Made by a program: the position numbers and the translations under genes
Assembly (NCBI GenBank): GCA_027605045.1
Contig: JAQFWX010000005.1
Span: forward strand, 1,984,001 to 2,048,000
Reading direction: 5' to 3'
From: Phallus indusiatus
Taxonomy: Eukaryota; Basidiomycota; Agaricomycetes; Phallales; Phallaceae
DNA length: 64,000 nt
Notes under the pieces: model-generated
Told to the model about the DNA's origin: nothing
Seen by the model: the letters and a program-made list of their open reading frames with translations, nothing else
Database searches by the model: none
Shown: one piece after another, positions 11,453 to 20,900 of the stretch
Position numbering within the stretch: position 1 is the first letter of the stretch
How the letters are laid out: every line of letters begins with the position of its first letter

Positions 11453-11850
11453 TGTTAGGGCTACTCAGCTCAGGCTAGAGGGAGGGGATCCTAAGACAAT
11501 ATATTGGAAGGGAAACTAACTACTCACCTAGAGGGAGGGGATCCTAAGAGAACAAGCTTAGGGACCCTCACTCTAGGGACAGCGACTATATACATGAAAA
11601 ACGATAGTGCGGCGTGCGGCCCTGACACAGCTAAGTGCCAGGTGCCCAAGCCAAACCTAAGCGACGTGATGTCACGGGCATCACGCCGGGTACGAGCACG
11701 CAACGCGCGTGAGTAAAGAAGGTGAAATAGAGACAGAACAAGGAAACGGAAAGTAAAAGTAAAATACGGGAATGATAAATAAAATAGGAACGAAATGATG
11801 CCGATGATAATAAATAAGAAAATGAGAGACGGCGGTAGCGTACCCTGACA
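11453..11850 (-). repeat. Family A solo LTR in hAT transposase exon 8
   Basis: A 398-bp minus-strand LTR with the perfect 5-bp duplicate CACAC (11,448-11,452 and 11,851-11,855). Removing it restores the transposase frame across SDTKHT/ALAECSK. Confidence 0.95.
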
Positions 11851-12719
11851 CACACGGCACTTGCAGAGTGTTCAAAAGCTGAAGGAATCACACCTTTGGC
11901 TCCTATTAAGGTGGTACCCACTCGATGGAATACCCACGTTGAGGCTCTGGAACGCCATCTGCACAATCGGCTAGCCGTAGTCAAGCTCTGCACTGCTGCT
12001 CGATATGAAGACCTCAAACTAGAGAAATACCATCTACGCACTCACGAATGGGCCATAATTGAGCAGCTGCAACCGCTCTTAAAGGTATGGCTCTTTTTCA
12101 TCAATCTTCTTTATTAATGTTATGTATTTAGGCTTTCAAAGTTGCAACTCAAAAGATGAGTCACTCGGATGCCACCCTCATCTATCAGGTTATCCCTACC
12201 ATCGATTATTTGCACGAACACTTGGACAAGATTATTGATGATGAAGACCTACATCCTGCTGTTCGTCATGCTGCTAAACGCGGCACACACATTTTGGACA
12301 AGTATTACGGCTTGTCTGACCAGAGCGAAGTTTATTGTACAGCCATGGGTAAGTATATCAATAGATTCTTATATACATGATTTGTTCTAATTCTTGTCAT
12401 AGTTCTCCATCCGCGATACAAGACTCAGTACTTCAAACAAAAAGAATGGCCGGATGAATGGATTCAGACGGCCATAGACATCATGTGTAAGATATGGGAA
12501 GATAAGTATCTTCCAAAAATGGTGCAGGAGAGTGCTTCTAAACCCCGCGTAAGTTATATTCAAATGATCTTCTTTCTTCTCATAATGTTCTTTGTGCAGC
12601 GAACATATGATGAAATCGAAGCGTGGGACATGAACCATATGTCCTTGCAAGGGCCAGACCCCCTTGAGCTCTATCTGTCTACCGGAACAATTGACTGCCA
12701 TGATCCAATCATGTATTGG

Positions 12720-13110
12720 TAAGGCTGTTCACGGGTATGGGTATACCCGGGTACCTGTGACAGGTACCTGTCACAATACCCGCGGGTTCAGGTACCCAAA
12801 CCCGCAGGTTTAATTTCGCTTAAGACCCGAGGGTGCGGGTTTGGGTTTTGAAATTTTTTTGCAAAACCCGCGGGTTTGAACATCAAATTTCGGAAAATTT
12901 TTATATAGAAAACCCGCGGGTACCTGCAGGTACCCCAAAAAACCCGCGGGTGCCCAAAAAAAACGGGTTTTTTTCGGGTGCGGGTATGGCACTTAAAACC
13001 GCGGGTACCCGTGGGCAAAACCCGCAAGGGTGCGGGTCTGGGTCTGGGTGACCAAGGGTACCTGAAAACAGGTACCCAAACCCGCGGGTCATAACCCGTG
13101 AACAGCCTTA
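12720..13110 (+). mobile_element. 391-bp hAT-type MITE in transposase exon 11
   Basis: The terminal repeats TAAGGCTGTTCACGGGT and its complement are flanked by the perfect 8-bp duplicate TGTATTGG (12,712-12,719 and 13,111-13,118). The interior is almost entirely GGTACC/CCCGCGGGT repeats. It interrupts the coding sequence at the codons for MYW; excision with one duplicate restores the frame. Confidence 0.93.
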
Positions 13111-13226
13111 TGTATTGGCATGCTCAAAGTCAAAGTGGCGTCTTGCCCGCAGCTTTAGCACAGATGGCATTGGATTATCTTGGATCACTGGGTAAGTTCA
13201 TTCTTATTTATAGTCTTTATTCAAAC

Positions 13227-13788
13227 TAAGGCTCTCAACGGGTTGGATCCGCGGGTACGGGTACCCGTACCCGCGGGTCAGTGTCAAAAATTTGGGTATC
13301 CTCGACCTGACCCGGGTTTTGACCCGCAGGTCACGTGACAACCTGCGGGTAGGCAGGTCAACCTGTGACAACAGGTAATCTGCAGGTACCTGTGTGTTAC
13401 CTGCAGGTAATGTCACGTGTGACTAGATGTTACTAGATTAAGTTATTAAGCGAGATGGGCGCTTATTTAAGCGCCCAACTTATCTTGTAGAGAATTAAAA
13501 AATATTGTTGACATATTTTTTTATTTCCATTTTAAGTAAGATTTGAGCTCTCTAGAGCCAAAATAAAAAAAAAATCACGACAAACACCACTCGAAAATCA
13601 CCCACCTGTCACTATGTCTTATAGGGCGGGTTAGCACGGGTACCCGTGGTTTCGAAAATGGCTACCTGTACCCGACCCGGGTCAATTAGGCGCCGGGTAC
13701 CTGTGTGACGGGTACCCGTGACCTGCGGGTACGGATACAGGTACCTGCGGGTTAAACCTGTGCGACCTCTAACCCGTTGAGAGCCTTA
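13227..13788 (-). mobile_element. 562-bp hAT-type MITE in transposase intron (copy 2, inverted)
   Basis: It has the same length and nearly the same sequence as the element at 9189-9750 but opposite orientation, flanked by the perfect 8-bp duplicate ATTCAAAC (13,219-13,226 and 13,789-13,796). It lies in the last transposase intron (13,192-13,814). Confidence 0.93.
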
Positions 13789-14450
13789 ATTCAAACTCAT
13801 TCCATATTTCAAAGCAACTTCAACAGATGTTGAGCGGGCATTCTCTCTCAGTGGGCGCATTGTTTCGCCACTGCGCTGCAATCTCACAGATCAGAACATC
13901 CGTCACACAGTCCTTCTGAACTCTTGGTTGGCGTTTCCGGAGCTAGGAAGTGAAGAATCATTCAAGGAAACTTTAGTCGCTGGTTGGCATAGAGGTAAAA
14001 CTAGTACTTCTGAAATTGAAAAGGCCGCAGTCATAGTGGTAGATACATAGTAGATTTAGGCTTTACAGTACATAAATAAATGCTGACCTGGGTACCTGCA
14101 GGTTTGACCTGCAAGTACCCGGGTTTTTTTGTGAAAACAGGTCAAACCTGGGTATGAACAGGTTAAACCTGCGGGTACCTGGGTTAAGATAAAAAACGGG
14201 TAATACCTGGGTACCCGTCGCGGGTACCCATTACCTGTGAGTGAAAAACCCGCGGATCCAGGTATGGGTTGGGAGTGACACAGGTACCCGTGCACAGGTA
14301 CCCGAACCCGCGGGTATATACCCGTGGCCATCCTTAATCGAGCATATACCCTGCCCCAGGGTAACACTCCCACTAAGGAAGAAGTTGTCGGGATGCTGCG
14401 ATATAACTGCGTGAATACCCGATTAATCGAGACTCGATTAGGACCACTAT

Positions 14451-15285
14451 CACTGGAGACATTGTAGGGTTTAGCCAAAAAAAGGATCTTAAGAAAATTA
14501 TAGTTCGAGGTATAGACTATTGATGATTTACCAAATTGCACAATTATATTATAATTAATACTTATATTAAGGGATTCTGATTTGGAAAATTGTCAGTATA
14601 CTGCTATAATATCTTGGTTGAATTATGTAATAATTCTTTATCATATAAGCCCATGATCAATGTTATCCATTCAGTAAAATAATAAACAGAATGAAACTTA
14701 CATTATCATCATCTATATTGAAGAATGTTCTGAAAATGTTTTTTAAATTTATTGTGAGAATATATTTCTATCATAATTTAGATGCATGGGAAAAACCTAA
14801 TTTTAAGCATGAGAATACTCTTTGTAATATTAGAGTTTTCCTGGGAAAACCTTAATAATACATGGATTCCTGGAAAATCTTGAGAAAACTCTAATGTCAC
14901 AAATTGTGATCTTAAGTTTTAATTACATAGAAACTCAATATTTACCACACCCTCAAAATTATGATAAAATACTTTATTGACAAGTAATTATATCAACTTG
15001 AATATATAATTTTCCACTATAGTTAATAATAATATATATTTTAGTTTGCATACTGTTTGACTGAATAGAGAATGTTATTCATAGTGTTATATAAGTAAAA
15101 ATTATTACAGAATTTAACTAAGATAATAATAGCAGCATACTGACAATTTTCCAAACCAGAATCCCTTAATCTGAGTATTAGTTATAATATGATTGCACAA
15201 TTTAGTAAATCATCAATAGTCTATACCTCGAACTATAATTTTCTTAAGATCCTTTTTTTGGCTAAACCCTACAATGTCTCCAGTG
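14451..15285. mobile_element. 835-bp long-TIR non-autonomous DNA element (CACTA-like)
   Basis: Terminal inverted repeats of about 150 bp start CACTGGAGACATTGTAGG on both sides, flanked by a 3-bp duplicate TAT (14,448-14,450 and 15,286-15,288). The interior is strongly AT-rich and has no ORF. CACT-type ends with a 3-bp duplication fit the CACTA (CMC) superfamily; a two-base TA target (Tc1-like) fits less well because the ends would be asymmetric. Excision with one duplicate restores the fossil ORF frame. Confidence 0.8.
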
Positions 15286-15674
15286 TATTTGAGCGGTGGC
15301 GATCACACATTAACAGCAACACAATCGCCGTGAAATGGCGAGAATCCCAACCCACCGTTTCGTCGCTGTTACCAGGGTGTCAGTATTGAAGACGACATCG
15401 CAACAATCGTCGTGGCGCCGCCCCTGCAGCTCCCACTGCTGGACCTTCGAAGGAGGCTCCCTATGTGGAGTCCACCGCTAACTCGCCTCCCTCAGCGAAA
15501 GCACCACTCCCAGCGGATATTGCTGAGAAAGAACTCGTGATCGACCCTGATCAATACGAGGTCCTGGATAGACCAGGAGCAGGCCCTCAAGGTGATATTG
15601 AGATGGCCATGGATTATCCCGCGGACGACTGAGACTTACTCGTCATATCATGCCTTGACTTGACGCTCAAGTCA

Positions 15675-15685
15675 GTGGGGGAGGA
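15675..15685 (+). promoter_or_regulatory. Polypurine tract
   Basis: GTGGGGGAGGA lies immediately before the LTR start at 15,686, the usual place of the plus-strand primer of an LTR retroelement. Confidence 0.7.
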
Positions 15686-15945
15686 TGTAACAGTTCCGCT
15701 ATGAGCAGCGGACTACTATTAATCATAGTACATATTCGTATATACACTTATATGCAGACGATCGTCGTCTGCCCAAGTACTTAGTATTATGTAATGTACA
15801 TAGGCACCATCACACCTGTAAATACCACGTAACGGTAAAGGCGCCGGTAGCCTTTCTTACCTGCACTTGCAAATATACAGCTTTACACTGTTAGTTGTGA
15901 GTCCGTAAGAATCGGGCTACTCATAAATCGTAACAAAATGTTACA
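15686..15945 (+). repeat. LTR ending the fossil-ORF element (family B-like ends)
   Basis: A 260-bp LTR, TGTAACAG to ATGTTACA, directly after the polypurine tract, so it is the 3' LTR of the element carrying the fossil ORF. Its ends resemble family B but the body differs. It too is rich in hairpins, for example GCAGACGATCGTCGTCTGC (15,754-15,772), TCCGCT/AGCGGA (15,695-15,712) and AAAGGC/GCCTTT (15,837-15,855). A family A LTR fragment abuts its right end. Confidence 0.8.
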
Positions 15946-16127
15946 GAGGGGATCCTAAGAGAACAAGCTTAGGGACCCTCACTCTAGGTACTGCTACTAT
16001 ATATGTAAAATGACAACACAGCATGCGGCCCTGACACAGCTAAGTGCCAGGTGCCCAAGCCAAACCTAAGCGACATGATGTCACGGGCATCACGCCAGGT
16101 ACGAGCACGCAACGCGCGTGAGTAAAG
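15946..16127 (-). repeat. Family A LTR fragment
   Basis: The middle part of a minus-strand family A LTR (from GAGGGGATCCTAAGAG to GAGTAAAG). The 5' LTR of copy 2 begins directly after it, at the same internal GAAAG-type position that the LTR at 6325 hit in another LTR. The rest of this LTR is not found beyond copy 2. Confidence 0.88.
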
Positions 16128-16523
16128 TGTCAGGGTACGCTACCGCCGTCTCTCATTTTTCTATTTATTATCATCGGCATCATTTCATTCCTATTCCATT
16201 TATCGTTTCCATATTTTACTTTTACTTTCCGTTCCCTTGTTCTGTCTCTATTTCACTTTCTCTACTCGCGCGCATCGCGTGCTCGTACCCGGTGTGATGC
16301 CCGTGACATCACGTCGCTTAGGTTCGGCTTGGGCGCCTGGCACTTAGCTGTGCCAGGGCCGCACGCCGCGTCGTCGTTTTATGTATATAGTAGCTGTACC
16401 TAGAGTGAGGGTCCCTAAGCTTGTTCTCTTAGGATCCCCTCCCTCTAGGTGAGTAGTTAGTTTCCCTTCCAATATATTGTCTTAGGATCCCCTCCCTCTA
16501 GTGTGAGCTGAGTAGCCCTAACA
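16128..16523 (+). repeat. Family A 5' LTR of copy 2
   Basis: A 396-bp LTR, TGTCAGGG to CCCTAACA, left flank TAAAG. Its U3 matches the subfamily CCGCCGTCTCTCATTTTTC, unlike the 3' LTR at 21,944. The self-priming site of the element follows two bases after it. Confidence 0.93.
16384..16501 (+). promoter_or_regulatory. LTR core promoter and U3/R inverted-repeat cluster
   Basis: A TATATA box at 16,384-16,389 lies about 28-33 bp upstream of AAGCTTGTTCT (16,417-16,427), a likely transcription start. That block sits in the loop between CTAGAGTGAGGGTCCCTAAG (16,400-16,419) and its near-complement beginning CTTAGGATCCCCTCCC (16,428-16,448). The latter unit is repeated directly at 16,481-16,501. The same layout is present in every complete family A LTR here. 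Confidence 0.65.
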
Positions 16524-16525
16524 GT

Positions 16526-16536
16526 AGAACAAGCTT
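16526..16536 (+). promoter_or_regulatory. Putative self-complementary primer-binding site (Tf1-like)
   Basis: AGAACAAGCTT starts two bases after the 5' LTR and is the exact 11-nt complement of AAGCTTGTTCT at 16,417-16,427, at the predicted 5' end of the transcript. In Tf1/sushi-type chromoviruses the first 11 nt of the mRNA fold back and prime at such a site instead of a tRNA. No good match to the usual initiator-Met tRNA priming site is seen here. Confidence 0.7.
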
Positions 16537-16687
16537 CTACTCGCAGACTGGCCGTTTTTATCGACACTCGCTATCGGAAAATCGCGCTCGACACCGACTA
16601 TCGCAGTGTCGTATTTTTCCTTCGAGTCCCGTCTATAACCGACCCCTCTGCTCCATCTTAAAAACACCATTTTCCTTTCTCTCTCTC

Positions 16688-17998
16688 ATGGACTCTTCTC
16701 CTCCACCCTCTGCACCCCCACTCGTCACCCTCAACGATGTGGCGACTATTATTATGCGGCAGTTCGCGGAAATGGATGCCCGCATGGCAAGACAGGAATC
16801 CCAGGCCTCACAGATGATTGAGGTGCTGCAGAGCATCCGAGACGCGGCTAGAGCTGCTCCAACCCAAAACACCCCTGTGGCCGACGCGTCCTCGTCTGGA
16901 CAACCACCGGCTCCTGAGCATCAAGCCAGTTCGCGTTCTTCCCGAAATACCCGACCTGCTGTACCTCCTTCGTTCGACGGAGATCGCTCCAAGGGTCGCG
17001 CCTTTTGGAACACTGTCGAGTTCTACATGAGTATATGCAGTCGCGACTTCGAGACTGATGAACTCAAGATCGGCTGGGCAATGTCGTACATGAATGAAGG
17101 TCGTGCCCTTACCTTCAGCGAATCTATGCTGAAAAGGTATCAAAGAGGAGAGAAGCCCTTCGCTGACTGGGACGCCTTCCGGGAAAGATTCAAGGCAGAT
17201 TTCTTTCCACAATCCGAGCAAGAAGATGCCATCAACGCCCTCTACTCCAACCGCTATGTCCAAGGCAACAGGACTGTGGAAGAGTATGTAGACGCCTTCC
17301 GCGTACTCATTGAGCACGCTGGCTTTACGGAAGGACTCGCCATTAACACGTACTTTCGTAACGGTTTAGACCCGGCAATTGCATCTCTGGTAGCGACGGT
17401 GAAAGACCGACCCGCACTCCACGACTACGAAGGCTGGATCAGGCAAGCACGCATGTTTGACATGGACAGGCGTGCCAACGAGGCCTTCACCGCTGCTCGC
17501 CGTCGACTCGTGGGCTCTGGAACGGCTCAGACAAATCCCGCAGCTGTCCCCATTAATCGACCTCGTCACACCCCTTTTCCGTCGTATCAGACCCTCCAGA
17601 TCCAGAGGAGGCCCCCTGCCCCTTCCTATCAGGCTCCTCCCTATCCACCTCCCAGGCCAGCATCTCAAATCGTGCCCACGTTGCCTCCAAGACCTGCGGC
17701 TCCTGCTCCTGCACCCCAGGTTAGGCATGATCCGATGGACGTTGACGCTGCCCGTCGACGTGCTGGCCTAGAATCAACCAGGTGTCGTCGCTGTGGAGCA
17801 GCAGGCCATTGGGCTCGCGAATGCCCTCGTGCATATGACATCCGGTATCTCCAGCCCGAGGAGTTAGACGACAGTATCGCGCATCTGCTGGCCCAGAAAG
17901 ACGCGATAGAAGCCCAGACACGTGGTGACTCTGCTCTGACAGAGGGGGAGACTGTAGCTGCAGCAGAGGTAGAGGATTTTCAAAACGGCGATGAGTGA
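16688..17998 (+). CDS. Ty3/gypsy Gag, copy 2
   Basis: This encodes a complete 436-residue retrotransposon capsid protein. The ATG at 16,688 follows a 164-nt leader after the LTR. A short coiled region (residues about 10-50) is followed by a linker, then the retrotransposon-gag domain (about residues 85-235), a Pro-rich stretch (about 275-345) and one CCHC knuckle CRRCGAAGHWARECP (about 365-380) for RNA packaging. The stop TGA (17,996-17,998) is overlapped by pol in the -1 frame, so Pol would be made by frameshifting or by another recoding route; no canonical slippery heptamer is obvious. It has no premature stop and fewer decayed CpGs than copy 1, so it could still be translated. Confidence 0.93.
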   Translation: MDSSPPPSAPPLVTLNDVATIIMRQFAEMDARMARQESQASQMIEVLQSIRDAARAAPTQNTPVADASSSGQPPAPEHQASSRSSRNTRPAVPPSFDGDRSKGRAFWNTVEFYMSICSRDFETDELKIGWAMSYMNEGRALTFSESMLKRYQRGEKPFADWDAFRERFKADFFPQSEQEDAINALYSNRYVQGNRTVEEYVDAFRVLIEHAGFTEGLAINTYFRNGLDPAIASLVATVKDRPALHDYEGWIRQARMFDMDRRANEAFTAARRRLVGSGTAQTNPAAVPINRPRHTPFPSYQTLQIQRRPPAPSYQAPPYPPPRPASQIVPTLPPRPAAPAPAPQVRHDPMDVDAARRRAGLESTRCRRCGAAGHWARECPRAYDIRYLQPEELDDSIAHLLAQKDAIEAQTRGDSALTEGETVAAAEVEDFQNGDE

Positions 17999-20900
17999 TA
18001 GATGCACCCTCGTTGCCGACATCTAATAGATTCGACATTTTGTACATAGATCGCGAACAAAATGACATTCCTGATTCGAATCTGACTACCCCTGCTGCAT
18101 CCTCTGATAAACCCAAAGAATCGCCTCCACCTGCTACACGCTCTGTTTCCATTCCATGTATGCTGTCGCCTTCTCAACGTCGCGCATTGCCAAAGGAATA
18201 CCGACTCGCAGCTACTGCTGGCACGCAGAAGCTAGAGATCCCGGTGGAACTACAGAGTGTTGACACTGGAGCCCTGCTGCACAGCAAGGCCATGCTGGAC
18301 ACTGGAGCTAGCGGTATGTTCCTCGACCGCGACTTTGTCGAGAAGCATCGGCTTCCCTCCGTACGTCTTGCTAAACCAATTCCCGTGTTTAATGTCGATG
18401 GTACGCCCAACCATGCTGGCTCTATCACCCACGTCGTCGACCTGGTTGTTCGATTTCGGGATCACTCCGAACGCACCTTGTTCGCCGTTACCTCGCTCAA
18501 GTATCCCGTCCTATTTGGGCTGCCGTGGTTCAAGGCTCACAATCCCGTCATAGACTACACAACTGGTCAAGTAGAGTTCATGCGCTGCAGCCCCAGTTGT
18601 CGGTCTTGTGCCCCACGCTGGCCAGCGGGTAAGCTCTCTAAGCGTGCGTTCCAACAGATCCGACGCGCGCCCCTACCAAAGCTCGACAACACTGAGGCCG
18701 ATGATCCTGACATACCAGACCTGGTCGACGTCGAGTCTGAGATTGAAGAAGGTGATCGACTGTTCGCGATATCAATGCTACCCGACGAGCCCGACACGCA
18801 CCGCCACCGAGACCATCTCCCAGCGACTGGCTCAGGCCCACGCCAACAACGCAGACACACCAGCTCCCAAGGGCTTTCGGGATATCGTGCCAAAGATGTT
18901 CCACGACTTTGCCGACATTTTCTCGAAGGAGTCATTCGATTCGTTGCCGCAGTCGAAGAAGTGGGATCACCCGATAGAACTTGTGCCAGGTTCTGAGCCC
19001 AAGTCTTGCAAGATCTACCCGCTGTCACCTAACGAACAGGCCGAGTTAGATGCGTTTCTGGAAGAGAACCTTGCTTCTGGACGAATCCGGCCCTCCAAGT
19101 CGCCCATGGCGTCCCCGGTGTTCTTCATTAAGAAGAAAGATGGCTCTCTTCGCCTTATTCAGGACTATCGTGCGCTGAATGCCATGACGATCAAGAATCG
19201 TTACCCGCTGCCTCTGATCTCGGAACTCATCAACAAACTGCAAGGTGCCCGGTACTTTACCAAGCTGGACGTGCGCTGGGGTTACAACAACGTACGGATA
19301 AAGGAAGGAGATGAGTGGAAGGCTGCTTTCCGCACCAATCGTGGCCTCTTCGAGCCCTTGGTGATGTTCTTTGGTCTCACTAACAGTCCTGCCACCTTCC
19401 AGACGATGATGAACGAGATCTTTGAAGACATGATCTCAGAAGGTGTCGTTGCCGTCTATATCGACGACATTCTCATTTACACTCGGGATCGGGAACAGCA
19501 CGACAGGGTGACACGACGCGTTCTCGAACGTCTCCGTGAGCACAAGCTGTATCTCAAGGCAGAGAAGTGCGAGTTCTGTCGGACTAAGATCGAGTACTTG
19601 GGTGTTGTCATTTCCGAGAACACCGTAGAGATGGATCCCGCGAAAGTCTCGGGTGTCAGAGACTGGCCTGTCCCGAAGAATGTCACTGAGGTTCAGTCCT
19701 TCTTGGGCTTCGCCAACTTCTACCGTCGGTTTATCAAGGATTTCGCGCGTATTGCCAATCCCATGTTCGGGCTAACCAAGAAAGATACGCCCTTCGTCTG
19801 GTCCGACACTTGTCAGCATGCTTTCGATACTCTGAAGTCGTCGATCACCTCTGCCCCCATTCTTCTCATTCCCAACCCCACTAATCCTTACCGGGTTGAA
19901 GCAGACAGCTCCGACTTTGCAACAGGCGCGGTTCTCTCACAGTTGTCGAACGAGGACGGTAAATGGCACCCAGTTGCGTTCTTCTCGAAGGCCCTTAGCC
20001 CTGTCGAACGCAACTACGAGATTCACGACAAGGAGATGCTCGCTATCATACGATCTTTGGAGGAATGGCGACACTTTCTCGAAGGCGCATCTCACCCTAT
20101 CGACATACGGACTGATCACAAGAATCTCGAGTATTTCATGTCCGCGCGTAACCTCAATCGTCGTCAAGCTAGATGGTCAGTATATCTCTCACGATTCGAC
20201 TTCACCCTACAGCATATACCGGGTAAGTCGATGGGTAAACCTGATGGCCTATCCCGTCGCCCAGATCATGGCTCGGGAAAGGACGATAATCGTGGCGTCA
20301 CCCTAATCCGACCCGAAATGTTTGCAATCAATGCTCTGCAAACATTCCGTCTTAAAGGGGAGGAGGAGGACCTGCTACGCCAGATTCGCAAGGCCAATCG
20401 AGAAGGCAAGGTCGAAGATAGCGTTTCCAAAGCCGTTGCAACACTTCGTGCACTGGGTGGTCGTTCAGCTCACTCGTCGGAATGGTTTGAAGACCAGGAC
20501 CTCCTCTATTATCGCGGCAAGGTTTACGTGCCAAACGTCGACGAGCTGCGTCGGAAAATCCTTTCCAGGCACCACGACACCAAGCTCGGTGGTCACCCGG
20601 GTCGTTTCAAGACTCTCGAGCTCGTTTTGCGCACCTTCTGGTGGCCAGGTGTCTCTAGGTATGTCCAACGCTATGTAGAGGCCTGCGACATGTGTCTACG
20701 TACGAAACCGTCTCGTCATGCTCCCTATGGCCTTCTCCGACCCACAGAAGTGCCAAGTCGACCCTGGGAACACATCTCAGTCGACTTCATCGTGGAGCTG
20801 CCAGAATCCAATGGTTTCGACGCGATCCTCTCTGTCGTCGACTCTCTCACCAAGCGGGTTCATTTCGTGCCGACATTTACGACACTTGACGCGACAGGTC

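Larger units (their letters stand above)
8687..14050 (+). pseudogene. hAT transposase, 12 exons, disrupted by LTRs and a MITE
   Basis: The enzyme would cut and paste the hAT element. Exons (plus strand): 8687-8948, 9001-9127, 9769-10105, 10156-10289, 10349-10427, 10483-11017, 11068-11355, 11406-12084, 12132-12348, 12403-12548, 12600-13191, 13815-14050. With the three exonic insertions removed (10572-10966, 11453-11850, 12720-13110, each with one duplicate) the frame is open for 809 codons. Recognisable parts are a basic N terminus, a BED-like finger (TCKK...RHVKDC) split by intron 3, the RNase H-like core with ALDTWTS and LTGDNTSNNDTM, the VPTRWN block, an acidic insertion (about 11,150-11,300), and the C-terminal dimerisation domain ATSTDVERAFSLSGR. 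Two further MITEs lie harmlessly in introns. The LTRs in exons 6 and 8 inactivate it. Confidence 0.88.
8389..14336 (+). mobile_element. hAT DNA transposon (5.9 kb, with nested insertions)
   Basis: The terminal inverted repeats TAAGGATGGCCATGGGTAT and its complement at the right end are flanked by a perfect 8-bp target duplication ATCGAGCA (8381-8388 and 14,337-14,344), the hallmark of hAT elements. The subterminal 150-250 bp at both ends are crowded with GGTACC and CCCGCGGGT repeats, probably transposase-binding sites. It encodes a spliced hAT transposase with BED-type N terminus and hATC C terminus. Inserted in it are two family A solo LTRs and three short hAT-type miniature elements. Without those the element would be about 3.6 kb. 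It sits inside the fossil ORF, which is continuous across its target site. Confidence 0.93.
6814..15632 (+). pseudogene. Fossil retroelement ORF of unknown function, split by three insertions
   Basis: Four segments (6814-7291, 8048-8388, 14,345-14,450 and 15,289-15,632) join into one frame of 423 codons once each insertion and one target duplicate are removed. Only two in-frame stops remain, both TGA (6964-6966 and 15,387-15,389), which would be CGA before CpG decay. The product begins with an acidic Asp-rich stretch, has a middle rich in Trp and Pro (WPAFMQGHDP, WYMMCPLDDP), and ends in an Arg-rich then Pro/Ala-rich tail closing with DYPADD. I do not recognise the family. The ORF stops about 45 bp before a polypurine tract and an LTR, so it looks like the 3'-most ORF of an LTR element lacking RT, perhaps a non-autonomous gag-type protein. 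The 5' end is cut off by the LTR fragment ending at 6811. Confidence 0.7.

Noticed and set aside
12788..13092. Overlapping frames rich in Arg, Gly and Pro on both strands
   Set aside because: They are translations of the CCCGCGGGT/GGTACC repeats of the 391-bp MITE and have no coding character.
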